From Salibacteraceae bacterium (GTDB lineage: Bacteria; Bacteroidota; Bacteroidia; Flavobacteriales_G; Salibacteraceae), in the NCBI GenBank assembly GCA_018401875.1, contig JAGYJZ010000012.1:27784-91783 (forward strand): a stretch of 64,000 bases of DNA, given 5' to 3'. Positions 17,865 to 28,100 of the stretch are shown piece by piece; the stretch's first letter is position 1, and each line of letters starts with the position of its first letter. The position numbers and the translations under genes were made by a program. The notes beneath the pieces were generated by a model. That model saw only the letters and a list, made by a program, of their open reading frames with translations, was not told the DNA's origin and made no database searches.

Positions 17865-19247
17865 ATGAAAATGCGCATTTATTTATTTAAGGTCGTTTTG
17901 TTGAGTTTTATGTGTTTGAGTTTGCAGGCTCAGCAAGAACAACCTTTGACGCGCATACTCTTCATCTTCGATGCCTCCAACAGCATGAATGGCGTTTGGG
18001 AGAACAAACCAAAAATTGACGTTGCAACCAAACTGCTTTCAGATGCGCTTGACTCATTGGCAAACATTGAACACCTTGAGCTTGCCCTTCGCGTTTATGG
18101 CCATGAGAAATACTACCAAAAAGGACAAGACTGCGATGACACCAAACTGCTGGTTCCATTTGGAACGCGAAATGCCATCCGCATGAAAAATGAGCTTAGG
18201 CAGCTCAAACCAAAAGGAACTACGCCCATTGCGGCAACGCTAGAAAAGGCCGCTGATGACTTTCCACCTTGTCCGCGGTCAAAATGCCGAAACATCATCA
18301 TCTTAATCACCGATGGCATTGAAGAGTGCAATGGCGATCCTTGCGCTGTATCGCTAGCCCTCCAAAAAAGAAATATCGTTCTCAAACCTTTTGTAATCGG
18401 GGTGGGCTTAAACGTTGAATTCAGAGAAGCATTTGAATGCGTGGGCACCTATTTTGATGCAGCCGATCAAAAGAAATTTAGATCTGCACTTGATATTGTA
18501 ATCTCACAAGCTTTAAACAATACCACAGCGCAGGTCAACCTGCTCGATTTTGCTGGAAATGCCACAGAAACCAATGTTAACATGACGTTTTACGAGCAAC
18601 ATGAAGGATCAATGGTGCACAATTTTGTGCATACCATGAACAGCCGAGGAAATCCAGATACATTGGCACTGGAACCAGTGCACATGTACCGCATCGTAGC
18701 GCACACCATTCCACCCAGGGAAAAAGATAGCGTTATAATCACCGCAGGGAAACATACCATTATTGGAATTCCTACTCCTCAGGGCGACCTTACCTTTAAA
18801 ATGCAAGGCGTAAATCCAGAGAACAATCAATTGCCCGTTATTGTGCGTGAAGCAGGGTCGATGAACACCCTGAATGTGCAGCTTTTCTCAGAAAAACAGA
18901 AATACATTGTAGGGAAATACGACCTTGAAATTTTGACCGTTCCGCGCACCTACATTGAAGATGTAGATATTTCTCAAAGCCATACAACGACCATTGAAAT
19001 TCCGCAACCCGGTATCGTTTCATTTACAAAGTTGGGCTACGGTTATGGCAGTGTATATCAGGTTAAAAACAATGAAATGCAGCTCGTTGCAACGTTGGAC
19101 TTGATCAAAGAACGCGAAACGTTAAGCTTGCAACCGGGCGACTACATTGCCGTATTCAGACCAAAGCAAGCGAGAGAAAGCATTTTTACCGTAGAAAAGA
19201 GTTTTAAAGTAACATCAGGAGCTTCCGTTGCCGTGAAGTTTAACTAA
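17865..19247 (+). CDS. Secreted VWA-domain protein inserted between transketolase halves
   Basis: A 460-residue protein with a signal peptide (about 1-22, ending LQAQ) and a von Willebrand A domain (about 28-215). The MIDAS motif DASNS is at 36-40, with TPIAATLEKA and the ITDGIEEC strand following. The rest (about 220-460) is beta-rich, with repeated bands resembling Ig/CNA-type folds. ATG 17865 is preferred to GTG 17838, which would overlap the transketolase gene and spoil the signal peptide. It lies 16 bases after the first transketolase gene and 6 before the second, so all three are probably one transcript. VWA domains bind protein ligands through a metal ion; no partner is evident. Confidence 0.8.
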   Translation: MKMRIYLFKVVLLSFMCLSLQAQQEQPLTRILFIFDASNSMNGVWENKPKIDVATKLLSDALDSLANIEHLELALRVYGHEKYYQKGQDCDDTKLLVPFGTRNAIRMKNELRQLKPKGTTPIAATLEKAADDFPPCPRSKCRNIIILITDGIEECNGDPCAVSLALQKRNIVLKPFVIGVGLNVEFREAFECVGTYFDAADQKKFRSALDIVISQALNNTTAQVNLLDFAGNATETNVNMTFYEQHEGSMVHNFVHTMNSRGNPDTLALEPVHMYRIVAHTIPPREKDSVIITAGKHTIIGIPTPQGDLTFKMQGVNPENNQLPVIVREAGSMNTLNVQLFSEKQKYIVGKYDLEILTVPRTYIEDVDISQSHTTTIEIPQPGIVSFTKLGYGYGSVYQVKNNEMQLVATLDLIKERETLSLQPGDYIAVFRPKQARESIFTVEKSFKVTSGASVAVKFN

Positions 19248-19253
19248 TATATT

Positions 19254-20210
19254 ATGAGCATACACGATTTAAACTCAACAGAAAAGAAGGACACACGAAG
19301 TGGATTTGGCGATGCATTGCACGAGTTGGGTAAAGAAGACGAACGCGTTGTGGCGTTGTGTGCCGACCTCACCGGTTCGTTAAAAATGAATGCCTTTGCC
19401 GATGATTTTCCTGATCGGTTTTTTCAAACAGGAATTGCGGAAGCGAATATGATGGGCATGGCAGCAGGACTGAGCATCGGAAACAAAATTCCTTTCACTG
19501 GAACATTCGCCAACTTCAGCACCGGCAGGGTATATGACCAAATTCGGCAGTCGATCGCTTATTCGCAGAAAAATGTAAAAATCTGTGCCTCACACGCAGG
19601 GCTTACCTTAGGTGAAGACGGAGCAACGCATCAAATTTTAGAAGATATCGGGTTGATGAGAATGCTTCCCAACATGACGGTAATCAATCCTTGCGATTAC
19701 AACCAAACATTTGCAGCCACAAAAGCCATCAAAGATTTTGAGGGCCCAGTTTACTTGCGCTTTGGACGTCCAAGTTGGCCAATATTTGCCTCAAAAACCT
19801 CGTTCGAAATTGGAAAAGCATGGAAAATAAATGACGGAAAAGATGTGACAATCATCGCCACCGGACACATGGTGTGGTATGCGGTTTTGGCCGCAAAAGA
19901 ACTCGAGAAACTAGGAATCACTGTTGATTTACTCAACATCCACACCATTAAGCCTATTGACGAAGATGCTATTTTAACATCCGTATACAAAACAGGGTGT
20001 GTGGTAACGGCTGAAGAGCACAATCGCTTTGGCGGTTTAGGCGAAGCAGTGGCACAAGTTACGAGCACTAATCACCCTGTTCCTCAAGAGTTTGTGGCAG
20101 TAAACGACAGCTTCGGTGAAAGCGGCACGCCCACTGACCTTCTGAAAAAATACGGGCTCGATGTAAGCGACATCGTAAAGGCAGCCCAAAAAGTGGTCGG
20201 ACGAAAGTGA
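19254..20210 (+). CDS. Transketolase, C-terminal subunit
   Basis: The second half of the split transketolase, 318 residues. It has the pyrimidine-binding domain with the catalytic Glu in [15 protein letters not shown], the [15 protein letters not shown] segment, and the C-terminal domain with [16 protein letters not shown]. Together with the product of 17003-17848 it forms the active site across the subunit interface. It lies only 6 bases after the VWA gene. Confidence 0.93.
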   Translation: MSIHDLNSTEKKDTRSGFGDALHELGKEDERVVALCADLTGSLKMNAFADDFPDRFFQTGIAEANMMGMAAGLSIGNKIPFTGTFANFSTGRVYDQIRQSIAYSQKNVKICASHAGLTLGEDGATHQILEDIGLMRMLPNMTVINPCDYNQTFAATKAIKDFEGPVYLRFGRPSWPIFASKTSFEIGKAWKINDGKDVTIIATGHMVWYAVLAAKELEKLGITVDLLNIHTIKPIDEDAILTSVYKTGCVVTAEEHNRFGGLGEAVAQVTSTNHPVPQEFVAVNDSFGESGTPTDLLKKYGLDVSDIVKAAQKVVGRK

Positions 20211-20258
20211 TCGAACGAGCTGTTGATTACCTTTCGACCAACTTATTGATTTGAAGCA

Positions 20259-21431
20259 ATGGCATTTTCAGAACACTTGGCGCAAACCAGTCCTTTCCCT
20301 TTGGGAATTGAAATAGCACGCGCTGAAGGATGTTACATCTTCGACACAAGTGGAAAACGCTATCTAGACTTGATTTCAGGCATTGCGGTCACCAATATCG
20401 GACATCGACATCCGCATGTAATTGAACGTATTTATTCTCAATTAGACCTTTACCTTCATGTGATTCCGTTTGGAGAATTTTCTCAAGCTCCACAAAACAA
20501 ATTGGCTGACAAGCTGGCTTCCCTCCTGCCCGACTCGCTCAATTGCAGCTACTTCGTCAATAGCGGAACCGAAGCCAATGAGGCTGCCCTGAAATTGGCA
20601 AAACGCGCGACCGGAAGGCATGAAATTGTGGCGATGAAACGCAGTTATCACGGAGGAACACACGGTTCGCTGAGTGTGAGCGGGAATGAAGTAAAAAAGC
20701 AACAATTCAGGCCTTTTGTACCAGGCACAACATTCATCGATTTCAACGATGCCAGTCAATTGCGTCACATCAATAAAAAAACTGCAGCAGTAATCGTAGA
20801 GCCTGTGCAAGGCGATGCCGGTGTGCGCATTCCTGATGCTGACTACTTGAAAATTCTGCGCGAGAAATGCACTGAAGTAGGCGCACTTTTAATTTTTGAC
20901 GAGATTCAAACTGGAATGGGGCGCACAGGATCACTATTTGCTTTTGAGCAATTTAATGTCGTACCAGATATTCTCACCTTGGCCAAAGCCTTTGGCGGAG
21001 GCATGCCAATCGGAGCTTTTATCAGCTCAAAGAAACTCATGGATTTGCTCACGCACGATCCGATTCTGGGCCATATCACCACGTTTGGAGGTCATCCCGT
21101 GTGCTGCGCAGCAGCATTAGCCAACCTTGAAGTGCTCACTGAGAAAGAATCGTGGCTCGCAGGAGTGCACGACAAAGGAAAACTGTTTGTGCAGCTTCTT
21201 CAGCACGATCGCATCAAAGAAATACGACAGATCGGATTGATGATGGCCGTTGAGCTAAATACTCCCGAAGAAGTGGACCGTGTAATTGAAAACCTTTTGG
21301 AAGCGGGCATTATTGGATTTTATTTCTTGAGTACTCGAAATGCCTTCCGCCTTGCCCCGCCACTGTGCATCACAACAGATGAAATCAAATGGGCTTGTGA
21401 GCGTATTATTGAAGCCCTCGATGAATTATGA
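20259..21431 (+). CDS. Class III aminotransferase (acetylornithine/ornithine aminotransferase-like)
   Basis: A 390-residue PLP enzyme. Family motifs are NSGTEANEAALKLA (101-114), the PLP-binding IFDEIQTGMGRTG (212-224; Asp214, Gln217) and the Schiff-base Lys243 in TLAKAFGGGMP. EPVQGDAG (181-188) is typical of the acetylornithine/ornithine/4-aminobutyrate group. No other arginine-synthesis gene lies nearby, so the exact substrate is uncertain. The stop overlaps the next ATG by 4 bases (ATGA). Confidence 0.88.
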   Translation: MAFSEHLAQTSPFPLGIEIARAEGCYIFDTSGKRYLDLISGIAVTNIGHRHPHVIERIYSQLDLYLHVIPFGEFSQAPQNKLADKLASLLPDSLNCSYFVNSGTEANEAALKLAKRATGRHEIVAMKRSYHGGTHGSLSVSGNEVKKQQFRPFVPGTTFIDFNDASQLRHINKKTAAVIVEPVQGDAGVRIPDADYLKILREKCTEVGALLIFDEIQTGMGRTGSLFAFEQFNVVPDILTLAKAFGGGMPIGAFISSKKLMDLLTHDPILGHITTFGGHPVCCAAALANLEVLTEKESWLAGVHDKGKLFVQLLQHDRIKEIRQIGLMMAVELNTPEEVDRVIENLLEAGIIGFYFLSTRNAFRLAPPLCITTDEIKWACERIIEALDEL

Positions 21432-22075
21432 GGTGGGTAATTTTGACAATTGCAGTCTGCGCTTCGCTTGACGCATTGACTCAAGAAAACGTACTTCCCA
21501 TTTCTAGCGTTGAGACATTCCGACACCATTCCATCGACTCGCTTTTAGTCCATTGTAAGATTGATCAGTCTGTATTTGATGTTCAGCATAGCGTTGAAAC
21601 AATAACTGAAACAAAACATGGTGTTTCTGCCTTATTTATTAAATCAAGCGCTGCGTGGGAATTTCCATTTTTCAACCCCTCACCCGGTCATCGTATTCAA
21701 ATGGAAGAGGTAGAGTCGTATGATGTGAACCTCGATGGAGTGTATGATTTGATTGTTACATTGAGCCATCATTCCGCGCAAAGTACAGTCGCTGAAAACT
21801 TCCGAGAAACAGTGCGCACAAAGCACATTCTTGACACGGTGCATTCGACTATCCTGCTCAACGACACCACCTTTATTGAACGAACAAACTTGCCCTTACT
21901 AGCTGATCAATCCGATCTTGATTCACTCGCTATGACGTGCAATTGCCTGATACACGTTTTTGAAGGGAAAATTGTCTTTATGCCGTGTCTCGGAAAGAAA
22001 TGTGAAAGGACTAGTGCAACAGAAGAAAGGGTCTATTTGTGGAATGGAACCGCATTTACACTGGAGGCACACTAA
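21428..22075 (+). CDS. Secreted hypothetical protein
   Basis: A 215-residue protein of unknown function. A short signal peptide covers about residues 1-18. One FG-GAP/calcium-loop-like stretch, YDVNLDGVYDLIV, lies near residue 100. Five cysteines sit in the C-terminal third (TCNCL, PCLGKKC), perhaps forming disulfides. Translation is probably coupled to the aminotransferase gene through the ATGA overlap. It ends 4 bases inside the convergent SRAP gene, tail to tail. Confidence 0.6.
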   Translation: MRWVILTIAVCASLDALTQENVLPISSVETFRHHSIDSLLVHCKIDQSVFDVQHSVETITETKHGVSALFIKSSAAWEFPFFNPSPGHRIQMEEVESYDVNLDGVYDLIVTLSHHSAQSTVAENFRETVRTKHILDTVHSTILLNDTTFIERTNLPLLADQSDLDSLAMTCNCLIHVFEGKIVFMPCLGKKCERTSATEERVYLWNGTAFTLEAH

Positions 22076-22878
22076 TCTTCGAACAACCTGCGCTGGCGCG
22101 ATTGAGTGGCTCCCATACCTTGCAAGTTGAGCGAAGCATATAATTCGTAATCGTATTCTTTAAAAATACGTTCACCAACCGGTTTGAGCAGGTGTAAACT
22201 ATTGTTTTTCGGACTTTTAATCTCTGCTGATATCGGATAGGCATTCATTCGCTCACCATTCATGGGTTTCAAAAGTGCCGTGATTTCATTTAATTCGGCC
22301 GATGAATCTAGCCACGTGGCTTCGTCTTGTTGATGAAGCACGATGGGCGACCGATGGTGTTTGATGTTAGCTGTTACACGATTTGCTGGACCTGTTATTA
22401 TGGCAAATGATTTCGTGATTTCGCCCGATGATTGATCGACCCATTCATCCCAAATGCCCGCAAACGCAAATGGTCTTTCACCATTACGCATGTATACACA
22501 ATGCGGCTTACTGAGCTTTTCAATCGTAGGTCCTTCGATAAAAGCATCGGCTATAACCAAGCAGCGCTTAGAGCGGATGGATGCGCGAAACATGGGTTTT
22601 GAAATGATGCCTTTTGCACCGTTGTATTGGGGGTCGTCATCGCGATTGTGATCACCTTCAGACCGCGCATTGATCACATACATTTTTTTCTTTGCCCATG
22701 CTGGCGTAAAACCAAACATAAACATGTTTAATTCCTTCGGCTGCATGTTGGTGATTACAGGTGCGAATTGACCTGCGGAAATATTGGCATTCGGAGTGAT
22801 TTCAAGTCCATTGGATGAAACACCAAATCGCTTTTCGATCTCTTGAACCTTGGTTATTGAAACGTATCTACCGCACAT
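22072..22878 (-). CDS. SRAP/HMCES-family protein (SOS response-associated peptidase, YedK-like)
   Basis: A 268-residue protein that forms a covalent shield on abasic sites in single-stranded DNA. The catalytic Cys2 is exposed after Met removal (MCGRYVS). Asn70 and Glu73 lie in INARSE, the Glu of the ADGFYEW-type motif is Glu115, and His174/His175 precede RSPIVL. The usual ADGFYEW reads ADAFIEG here, so the Tyr and Trp are lost while the acid is kept. The family's key residues are present and the protein is probably active. It is convergent with the upstream gene. Confidence 0.88.
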   Translation of the reverse strand: MCGRYVSITKVQEIEKRFGVSSNGLEITPNANISAGQFAPVITNMQPKELNMFMFGFTPAWAKKKMYVINARSEGDHNRDDDPQYNGAKGIISKPMFRASIRSKRCLVIADAFIEGPTIEKLSKPHCVYMRNGERPFAFAGIWDEWVDQSSGEITKSFAIITGPANRVTANIKHHRSPIVLHQQDEATWLDSSAELNEITALLKPMNGERMNAYPISAEIKSPKNNSLHLLKPVGERIFKEYDYELYASLNLQGMGATQSRQRRLFED

Positions 22879-22909
22879 ACTTACAAAGGTGCACTTCTTT
22901 ATAAGGCAT

Positions 22910-22942
22910 AAAAAAGCCCCGTAAAATTTTCACTTTATGGGG
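22910..22942 (-). terminator. Rho-independent terminator of the 44-residue gene
   Basis: On the minus strand CCCCATAAA pairs with TTTACGGGG (one G-U type pair), followed by a run of six T. It lies 29 bases past the stop of the small gene at 22971-23105, which supports that gene being expressed. Confidence 0.7.
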
Positions 22943-22970
22943 ACCTGTATATTCCTTAAAGGTTGACTTG

Positions 22971-23105
22971 CTAATCGTCAAAATCCTCCGTTTCTAAAAA
23001 TTTCTTCCAATTCTTACTCAACTGCTTGTTTACGTCTACTTTCTTAATCTTGAATTCCCGCTCAAAGCTGGATCGCTGACGATCCTTCGGCTGCATTTTT
23101 CTCAT
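22971..23105 (-). CDS. Small basic protein, 44 residues
   Basis: A short open frame from ATG 23105 to TAG 22971. The product is highly charged: a basic N-terminal two thirds (MRKMQPKDRQRSSFEREF, then KIKKVDVNKQLSKNWKKF) and an acidic tail (LETEDFDD). No membrane segment or signal peptide. It is followed by a good intrinsic terminator, and the 402-bp gap around it contains no other gene. The pattern fits a small nucleic-acid- or ribosome-associated protein, but this is inference. It could also be a chance frame; the terminator and the biased composition argue against that. Confidence 0.55.
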   Translation of the reverse strand: MRKMQPKDRQRSSFEREFKIKKVDVNKQLSKNWKKFLETEDFDD

Positions 23106-23230
23106 AACCTAAAATGAATAGTTTCACAAAAGATAATTTGTACGAATTAAAGTGTTACAGATTTTTCAATCGAATACATAGTTAATAAAAACAATAACAG
23201 AATATTCAATGGTTGAAAAAAAATTTGATC

Positions 23231-23259
23231 AAAAAAAATGCTCCTCAAAAAGGAGCATT
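23231..23259 (-). terminator. Rho-independent terminator downstream of the DUF6580-like gene
   Basis: AATGCTCCT and AGGAGCATT form a perfect 9-bp stem with a 5-base loop. On the minus strand it is followed by eight T. It lies 22 bases beyond the stop at 23281. Confidence 0.85.
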
Positions 23260-23280
23260 GCCATTATTGTAATAAGGAAT

Positions 23281-23838
23281 TTATTTGGTTTCTGCTTTGT
23301 TGGCTATCAACTGCGCTTTAAACAATCGTTCATAAATCAAGAATAGAGCTACAGAATATACCAAGTCACCAGCCAAGGTGTTTTGAAAAAACGGAATGGC
23401 AGCGGCATAGCATGCTATGAGGCCGTCAAACGTATTGGGATACATTGTGCCGGCCACCCACACTCCAAAATTGGATACCGCAAAAAAGATGATAGAAGCG
23501 AGCAGACTTCCGCCAAGCATTCTTCCAATGGTAACCTTTGAAAGCACCTTCGTTCCTACCGCGTAAATCAGCACAATACTTCCGTAAATGAAAAACGCTC
23601 CTTCCGTAAAAAAGGTAAAACTCCCTGAGGAGTAAACTAGATTATTGAGCAACAAATCGCTAAACATCCAAGCAATCATCGTAACCAAAAGCCCTACTCC
23701 TTTTTTACCCAAATAAGCAGACCCGAATAACGCCATCGCGCCTAGGGGAGCAAAATTCATTGGATGCGGAATTAATCTCGTAAGTGCTGCAGCGACAATT
23801 ATGCCCAGCAGGACGATAGTTTTCTTATTCATTTGCAT
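23281..23838 (-). CDS. Membrane protein, DUF6580/ECF S-component-like
   Basis: A 185-residue inner-membrane protein with about five or six hydrophobic helices. The N-terminus, ALTRLIPHPMNFAPLGAMALFGSAYLG, is typical of the DUF6580 group, which resembles substrate-binding S components of ECF vitamin transporters. No ECF ATPase or T component is encoded nearby, so the substrate is unknown. It starts at ATG 23838; the ATG two codons in is an alternative. A strong terminator follows. Confidence 0.75.
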   Translation of the reverse strand: MQMNKKTIVLLGIIVAAALTRLIPHPMNFAPLGAMALFGSAYLGKKGVGLLVTMIAWMFSDLLLNNLVYSSGSFTFFTEGAFFIYGSIVLIYAVGTKVLSKVTIGRMLGGSLLASIIFFAVSNFGVWVAGTMYPNTFDGLIACYAAAIPFFQNTLAGDLVYSVALFLIYERLFKAQLIANKAETK

Positions 23839-23920
23839 GCTGCGAAAATAGCCATCGTATTGAAAAGATCATTCAAGAAGTAGATGCATTTTGTTTCCTT
23901 TGAAACAAGGATCACACATC

Positions 23921-24580
23921 ATGTATTCAGACGAACTACTCAAGACACTTCAAATTCATGCTTCCGAAGAAAAACGCAAAGGGATGGAAGCCTATATGAG
24001 GAATCAATTCACCTTCATCGGTGTGCCATCAGAATTGAGAAAAGAACTCTTAAAAAACCACATCAAAGTGCACGGCTTGCCGGAAGGTGATGATTTTGAA
24101 CGCGTCATCAAAACACTTTGGATGGCCGATCAGCGCGAGTTAAATTATTGCGCTCAAGAATTGGTTATGCGCAAAAAATGGTTCAAAAAAGAAGAATCAC
24201 TTTCGCTTATAGAATGGATGATCACCCATAGATCATGGTGGGATACCGTTGATTTTAATGCCGCGACCATTGCAGGCGCTTACTTTATTGAATTCAAGCA
24301 CAAATCAGAATCCATGGCCATGAGGTGGAATCGATCGCCCGATATGTGGCTTATTCGTGCTTCCCTTTTATTCCAGTTGAAATACAATGAAAAAGTAAAT
24401 CTGAATTTGATGACCGAATTGATCGTTCCGCATTTAGGTTCAGATGAATTTTTTATTCAAAAAGCAATTGGATGGGCGTTACGTCAGGTCTCAAAAACCT
24501 ATCCAACCTACGCGAGGCAATTTATCACTGCACACAAATTAAAGCCAGTGAGCCAGCGCGAAGCGATAAAGTACGTGTGA
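23921..24580 (+). CDS. DNA alkylation repair protein, AlkD-like HEAT repeat
   Basis: A 219-residue all-helical protein of the AlkD family, DNA glycosylases that remove bulky or positively charged alkylated bases without base flipping. ATG 23921 is preferred over an upstream TTG (23891). Helical HEAT-like repeats run the whole length. The HRSWWDTVDF segment supplies the conserved Trp-Asp, and IGWALRQVSK near the C-terminus is also typical. It stands alone, divergent from the DUF6580-like gene. Confidence 0.82.
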   Translation: MYSDELLKTLQIHASEEKRKGMEAYMRNQFTFIGVPSELRKELLKNHIKVHGLPEGDDFERVIKTLWMADQRELNYCAQELVMRKKWFKKEESLSLIEWMITHRSWWDTVDFNAATIAGAYFIEFKHKSESMAMRWNRSPDMWLIRASLLFQLKYNEKVNLNLMTELIVPHLGSDEFFIQKAIGWALRQVSKTYPTYARQFITAHKLKPVSQREAIKYV

Positions 24581-24587
24581 TTAAAGT

Positions 24588-24890
24588 TTAAATCGCGCTG
24601 AGCAAACCACTGGAATCAGCCATCGTTAAAATAGTGGCCCAATTGCCGACATCAGGATTTGACCTTCTCCACCAACGCGTCCACATCGTTAGTATAAGCT
24701 TGTCACTTTCCTAAATGGTATCAAAAGCGTTGATATCGAGTGCCCTTCCATAATCTACATGCACATCCAACGTAGGATCAGCATTAAAATATTCATTATG
24801 CAGTGTATTGGATTCTGTTTGCCCTATGCCAAAGATCAAAAAAACTACCGATAAAATGGATTGGTTGATTGTTTTCATAACTTCTTTCAT
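24588..24890 (-). pseudogene. Possible remnant of a secreted-protein gene
   Basis: In the 529-bp gap before the ABC transporter, the minus strand holds a 59-codon frame from ATG 24890 to TAG 24711. It begins with a plausible signal peptide (MKTINQSILSVVFLIFGIGQ from the internal ATG) and continues NEYFNADPTLDVHVDYG. The same frame stays open for 41 further codons to TAA 24588, including a Trp-rich stretch (MWTRWWRRSNPDVGNW). This could be a decayed exported protein with one nonsense codon, a real 59-residue secreted peptide, or chance. I recognise no family. Confidence 0.3.
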
Positions 24891-25045
24891 TCAATGCTAT
24901 AACATGAGCATAAATACTGATTTTCAATATTTTATACTTATGAGGCTCGGCATTAATTAAACTGATTTTAAACAGAAAAACCAGCGTAAATTACGAACGT
25001 GTACAAGATGTGGATAGAAATGAAGATCTAAGGCTGATTTAGCTA

Positions 25046-25074
25046 TTGTCATTCTATCTGCTTGTTTATTTTTG
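25046..25074 (+). promoter_or_regulatory. Candidate promoter of the ABC transporter gene
   Basis: TTG at 25046-25048 is followed, after 18 bases, by TATTTTTG at 25067-25074, a full match to the Bacteroidota -7 consensus TAnnTTTG. The predicted leader before ATG 25110 is about 30 bases. The rest of the gap (24891-25045) is A/T-rich with no recognised feature. Confidence 0.45.
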
Positions 25075-25109
25075 ACGCTCAAGCCTATTTGGCCAATTAG
25101 ACAGAATAA

Positions 25110-28100
25110 ATGAGTGAGAAGCTTCTAAAAGCGTTGATGCAGCTGTTTGCTATTATAGCTGACGTTGACGAACTTAACAATAAAAGTAGAATCGTAGTTG
25201 AGCACTTCCTTAAGCAAAGGTTGGCGCAAGATCAAGTTGCAATCTACCTCGGTCATTACGATGAATATTTAGAGACCCACCATAAGGTTTCCACCAAAAA
25301 AGAAGGAAAGCGAAAGAAGACTTCGTTGAACTCAGTGAAGGTTTTGAAGATCTGTACTCAGATTAATGGTGAATTAGAGCAGCGACAAAAGATTTTCGTG
25401 CTTCTGCGTTTGGTTGAGTACATCAATACAGACAAAAATCCTACTGACCAAGAGTTGGAATTTGTTGACACTGTTTCAGATGTGTTTAACATTCCGGGCG
25501 AAGAACTCGAAGACATCAAAAAGTTTGTCATTTGCTCTGAATCTACTGCTGAAGACTCAGAGAAACTTTTGATTATTAATGCCAAAGAAGATTTAACAGG
25601 GAGAACAAAAAACAAGCACATCCAGCACGACACTTTATCGGGGTCGCTGTTGATCTTGTCGGTTGAAAGCGTGAGCATGTATGCCCTCAAATTTTTTGGC
25701 GATGATGAATTGCTGCTGAATGGACAAATTATAGATCCAGAAAGGGTTTATATCTTGACACAGGGCTCGTCCATCAGAAGCTCAAAGGTTAGCCCGATAT
25801 ACTACAGCGACATTATCAGTAGATTCTTAAGCGATAAAAGTGTAAGCAAAATCATTTTTACTTCGGATGATATCACGTATCGTTTTAAAGGCGGTTCCAT
25901 TGGGTTACACCCATTAAGCTTTAGCGAAGAGTCGGGCAAACTGATAGGAATTATGGGCGCCAGTGGCTCAGGAAAATCAACATTGCTCAACATCCTCAAC
26001 GGAAACTACACACCCTATTCTGGAGCAGTAACGATAAACGGAAACGACATTCACCACAGCCGTGGAGATGTAAGTGGGATGATCGGTTACATTTCACAAG
26101 ACGACCTTTTAATTGAAGAGCTAACGGTGTATCAGAACCTTTTCCTCAACGCCAAATTGTGCTTCGATGGACTGAGCGATGAAGCCATAGGCGAGCGTGT
26201 AGACAAAACGCTGATTGCTCTTGGCTTGTATGACATTAAAGACATCGAGGTGGGAAGCCCGATGAATAAAAAAATCAGCGGTGGCCAACGAAAGCGACTC
26301 AACTGTGGGTTGGAATTAATCCGCGAGCCTTCGGTGCTGTTTGTTGACGAACCAACGTCAGGACTTTCATCGCGGGATTCAGAAAACATCATGGACTTGC
26401 TCAAAGAACTTGCCTTGAAAGGCAAGTTGATCTTTGTTGTTATCCACCAGCCATCGTCAGAGATTTTTAAGATGTTTGACAAGCTGATGATCATGGACAC
26501 CGGTGGATATCCGATTTACTTCGGTAATCCATTAGATGCCATTGTTTATTTCAAAAGTGAGGTTCAAGCCATCAATCAATCAGAGAGTGAGTGCGCTCGA
26601 TGCGGTAATGTTAATCCAGAACAAATCTTCAACATCATCGAAGCGAAAGTGGTAGATGAATATGGAAACCTTACGGAAAAACGAAAAACTTCACCGAAAG
26701 AATGGAATGAAATTTTCAAGCAGAAATTCGATGAGGAACTCAATAAAGAAACTCCTGAATTGCCCGAGGTTGAGTTCAAAACTCCGAATTTTTTCAATCA
26801 GTTTAAGGTATTTGTGACGCGCGATGTCTTGTCAAAAATCACCAACAAGCAATACCTCGCCATCAACCTGTTGGAAGCACCTCTGCTCGGCTTTATCCTA
26901 AGTTATTTCTTGCGCTACATCATGATCGGAGAGCATGATGCAAAGGAGTATATCTTCTACGAAAACGACAACCTTATCGTATATATGTTTATGGCCATCA
27001 TTGTGGCTTTGTTTTTAGGCCTCACCGTAAGTGCTGAAGAGATTTTTAAGGACCAAAAAATTCGCAAGCGCGAATCATTTCTAAACCTGAGTAAAGGCAG
27101 CTACTTGATTTCTAAGATTGTCATTATGTTTTTACTGTCGGGTATCCAGATGTTTATGTTCATCATTTTAGGGAATTTCATTTTGGGCATTGACGGCATG
27201 TTGTGGGATTATTGGTTGATTCTATTCTCTACCGCTTGCTTCGCCAATATGCTTGGATTGAATATTTCTGCGAGTTTCAATTCGGCTGTTACCATATATA
27301 TCATCATTCCATTTCTCATTATCCCACAAATCCTTTTCAGTGGAGTATTGGTGAAATTTGAGAAATTGAATCCCGTGATTACCTCGCAGAGTATTGTACC
27401 ATTAATTGGAGAGGTAATGGCTTCGCGCTGGGCGTTTGAGGCCTTGGCTGTAAATCAGTTTATAACCAACGATTACGAAAAACTATTCTACCAGTTTGAC
27501 CAACAAATGAGTGATGCCAACTTCAAAAAGAACTTCTGGATTCCAGAAATGAAGGCAAAAATTGGAACGTTTAAAGAATACTTAAGAAACAAGGAAAGTG
27601 CTAGCGCTGAAGAGCTTGAATCAGAATTCAAAACGGTTCGCAACGAGGTGAGTAAAGAAAACAAAATCAATGATGCTATTGCTTTTGACGAATTGGATCA
27701 GTTTACATTGGAAGGTGTGAATGAAGAATTACTCGATGATTTTTCTACCTACCTCACTACCCTCAACAAATTGTATGTAAGGCAGTGGAACTACAACAGC
27801 GATGAAAAAGACCGGGTAATTCGAGAACACCAAAAAACAGACGAAGAAAAAGCAGCGTTCAACGACCTTCGAAACGACTTCGAAAACGAATCTTTGAGCG
27901 ATCTGGTTACAAATAAAAATGAGTTTAATCAGATTACTGAATACGATGGCGAACTCATTCAACGTGCGGATCCTGTATTCAACATTCCTGATGGATTTAG
28001 ATCTCATTTCTACGCGCCCAAGAAGCTTGTGTTTGGTAAATACTACAGTACCAAACAAGTAAACATCGTGGTACTGTGGTTGATGTCATTAGGCCTAGCG

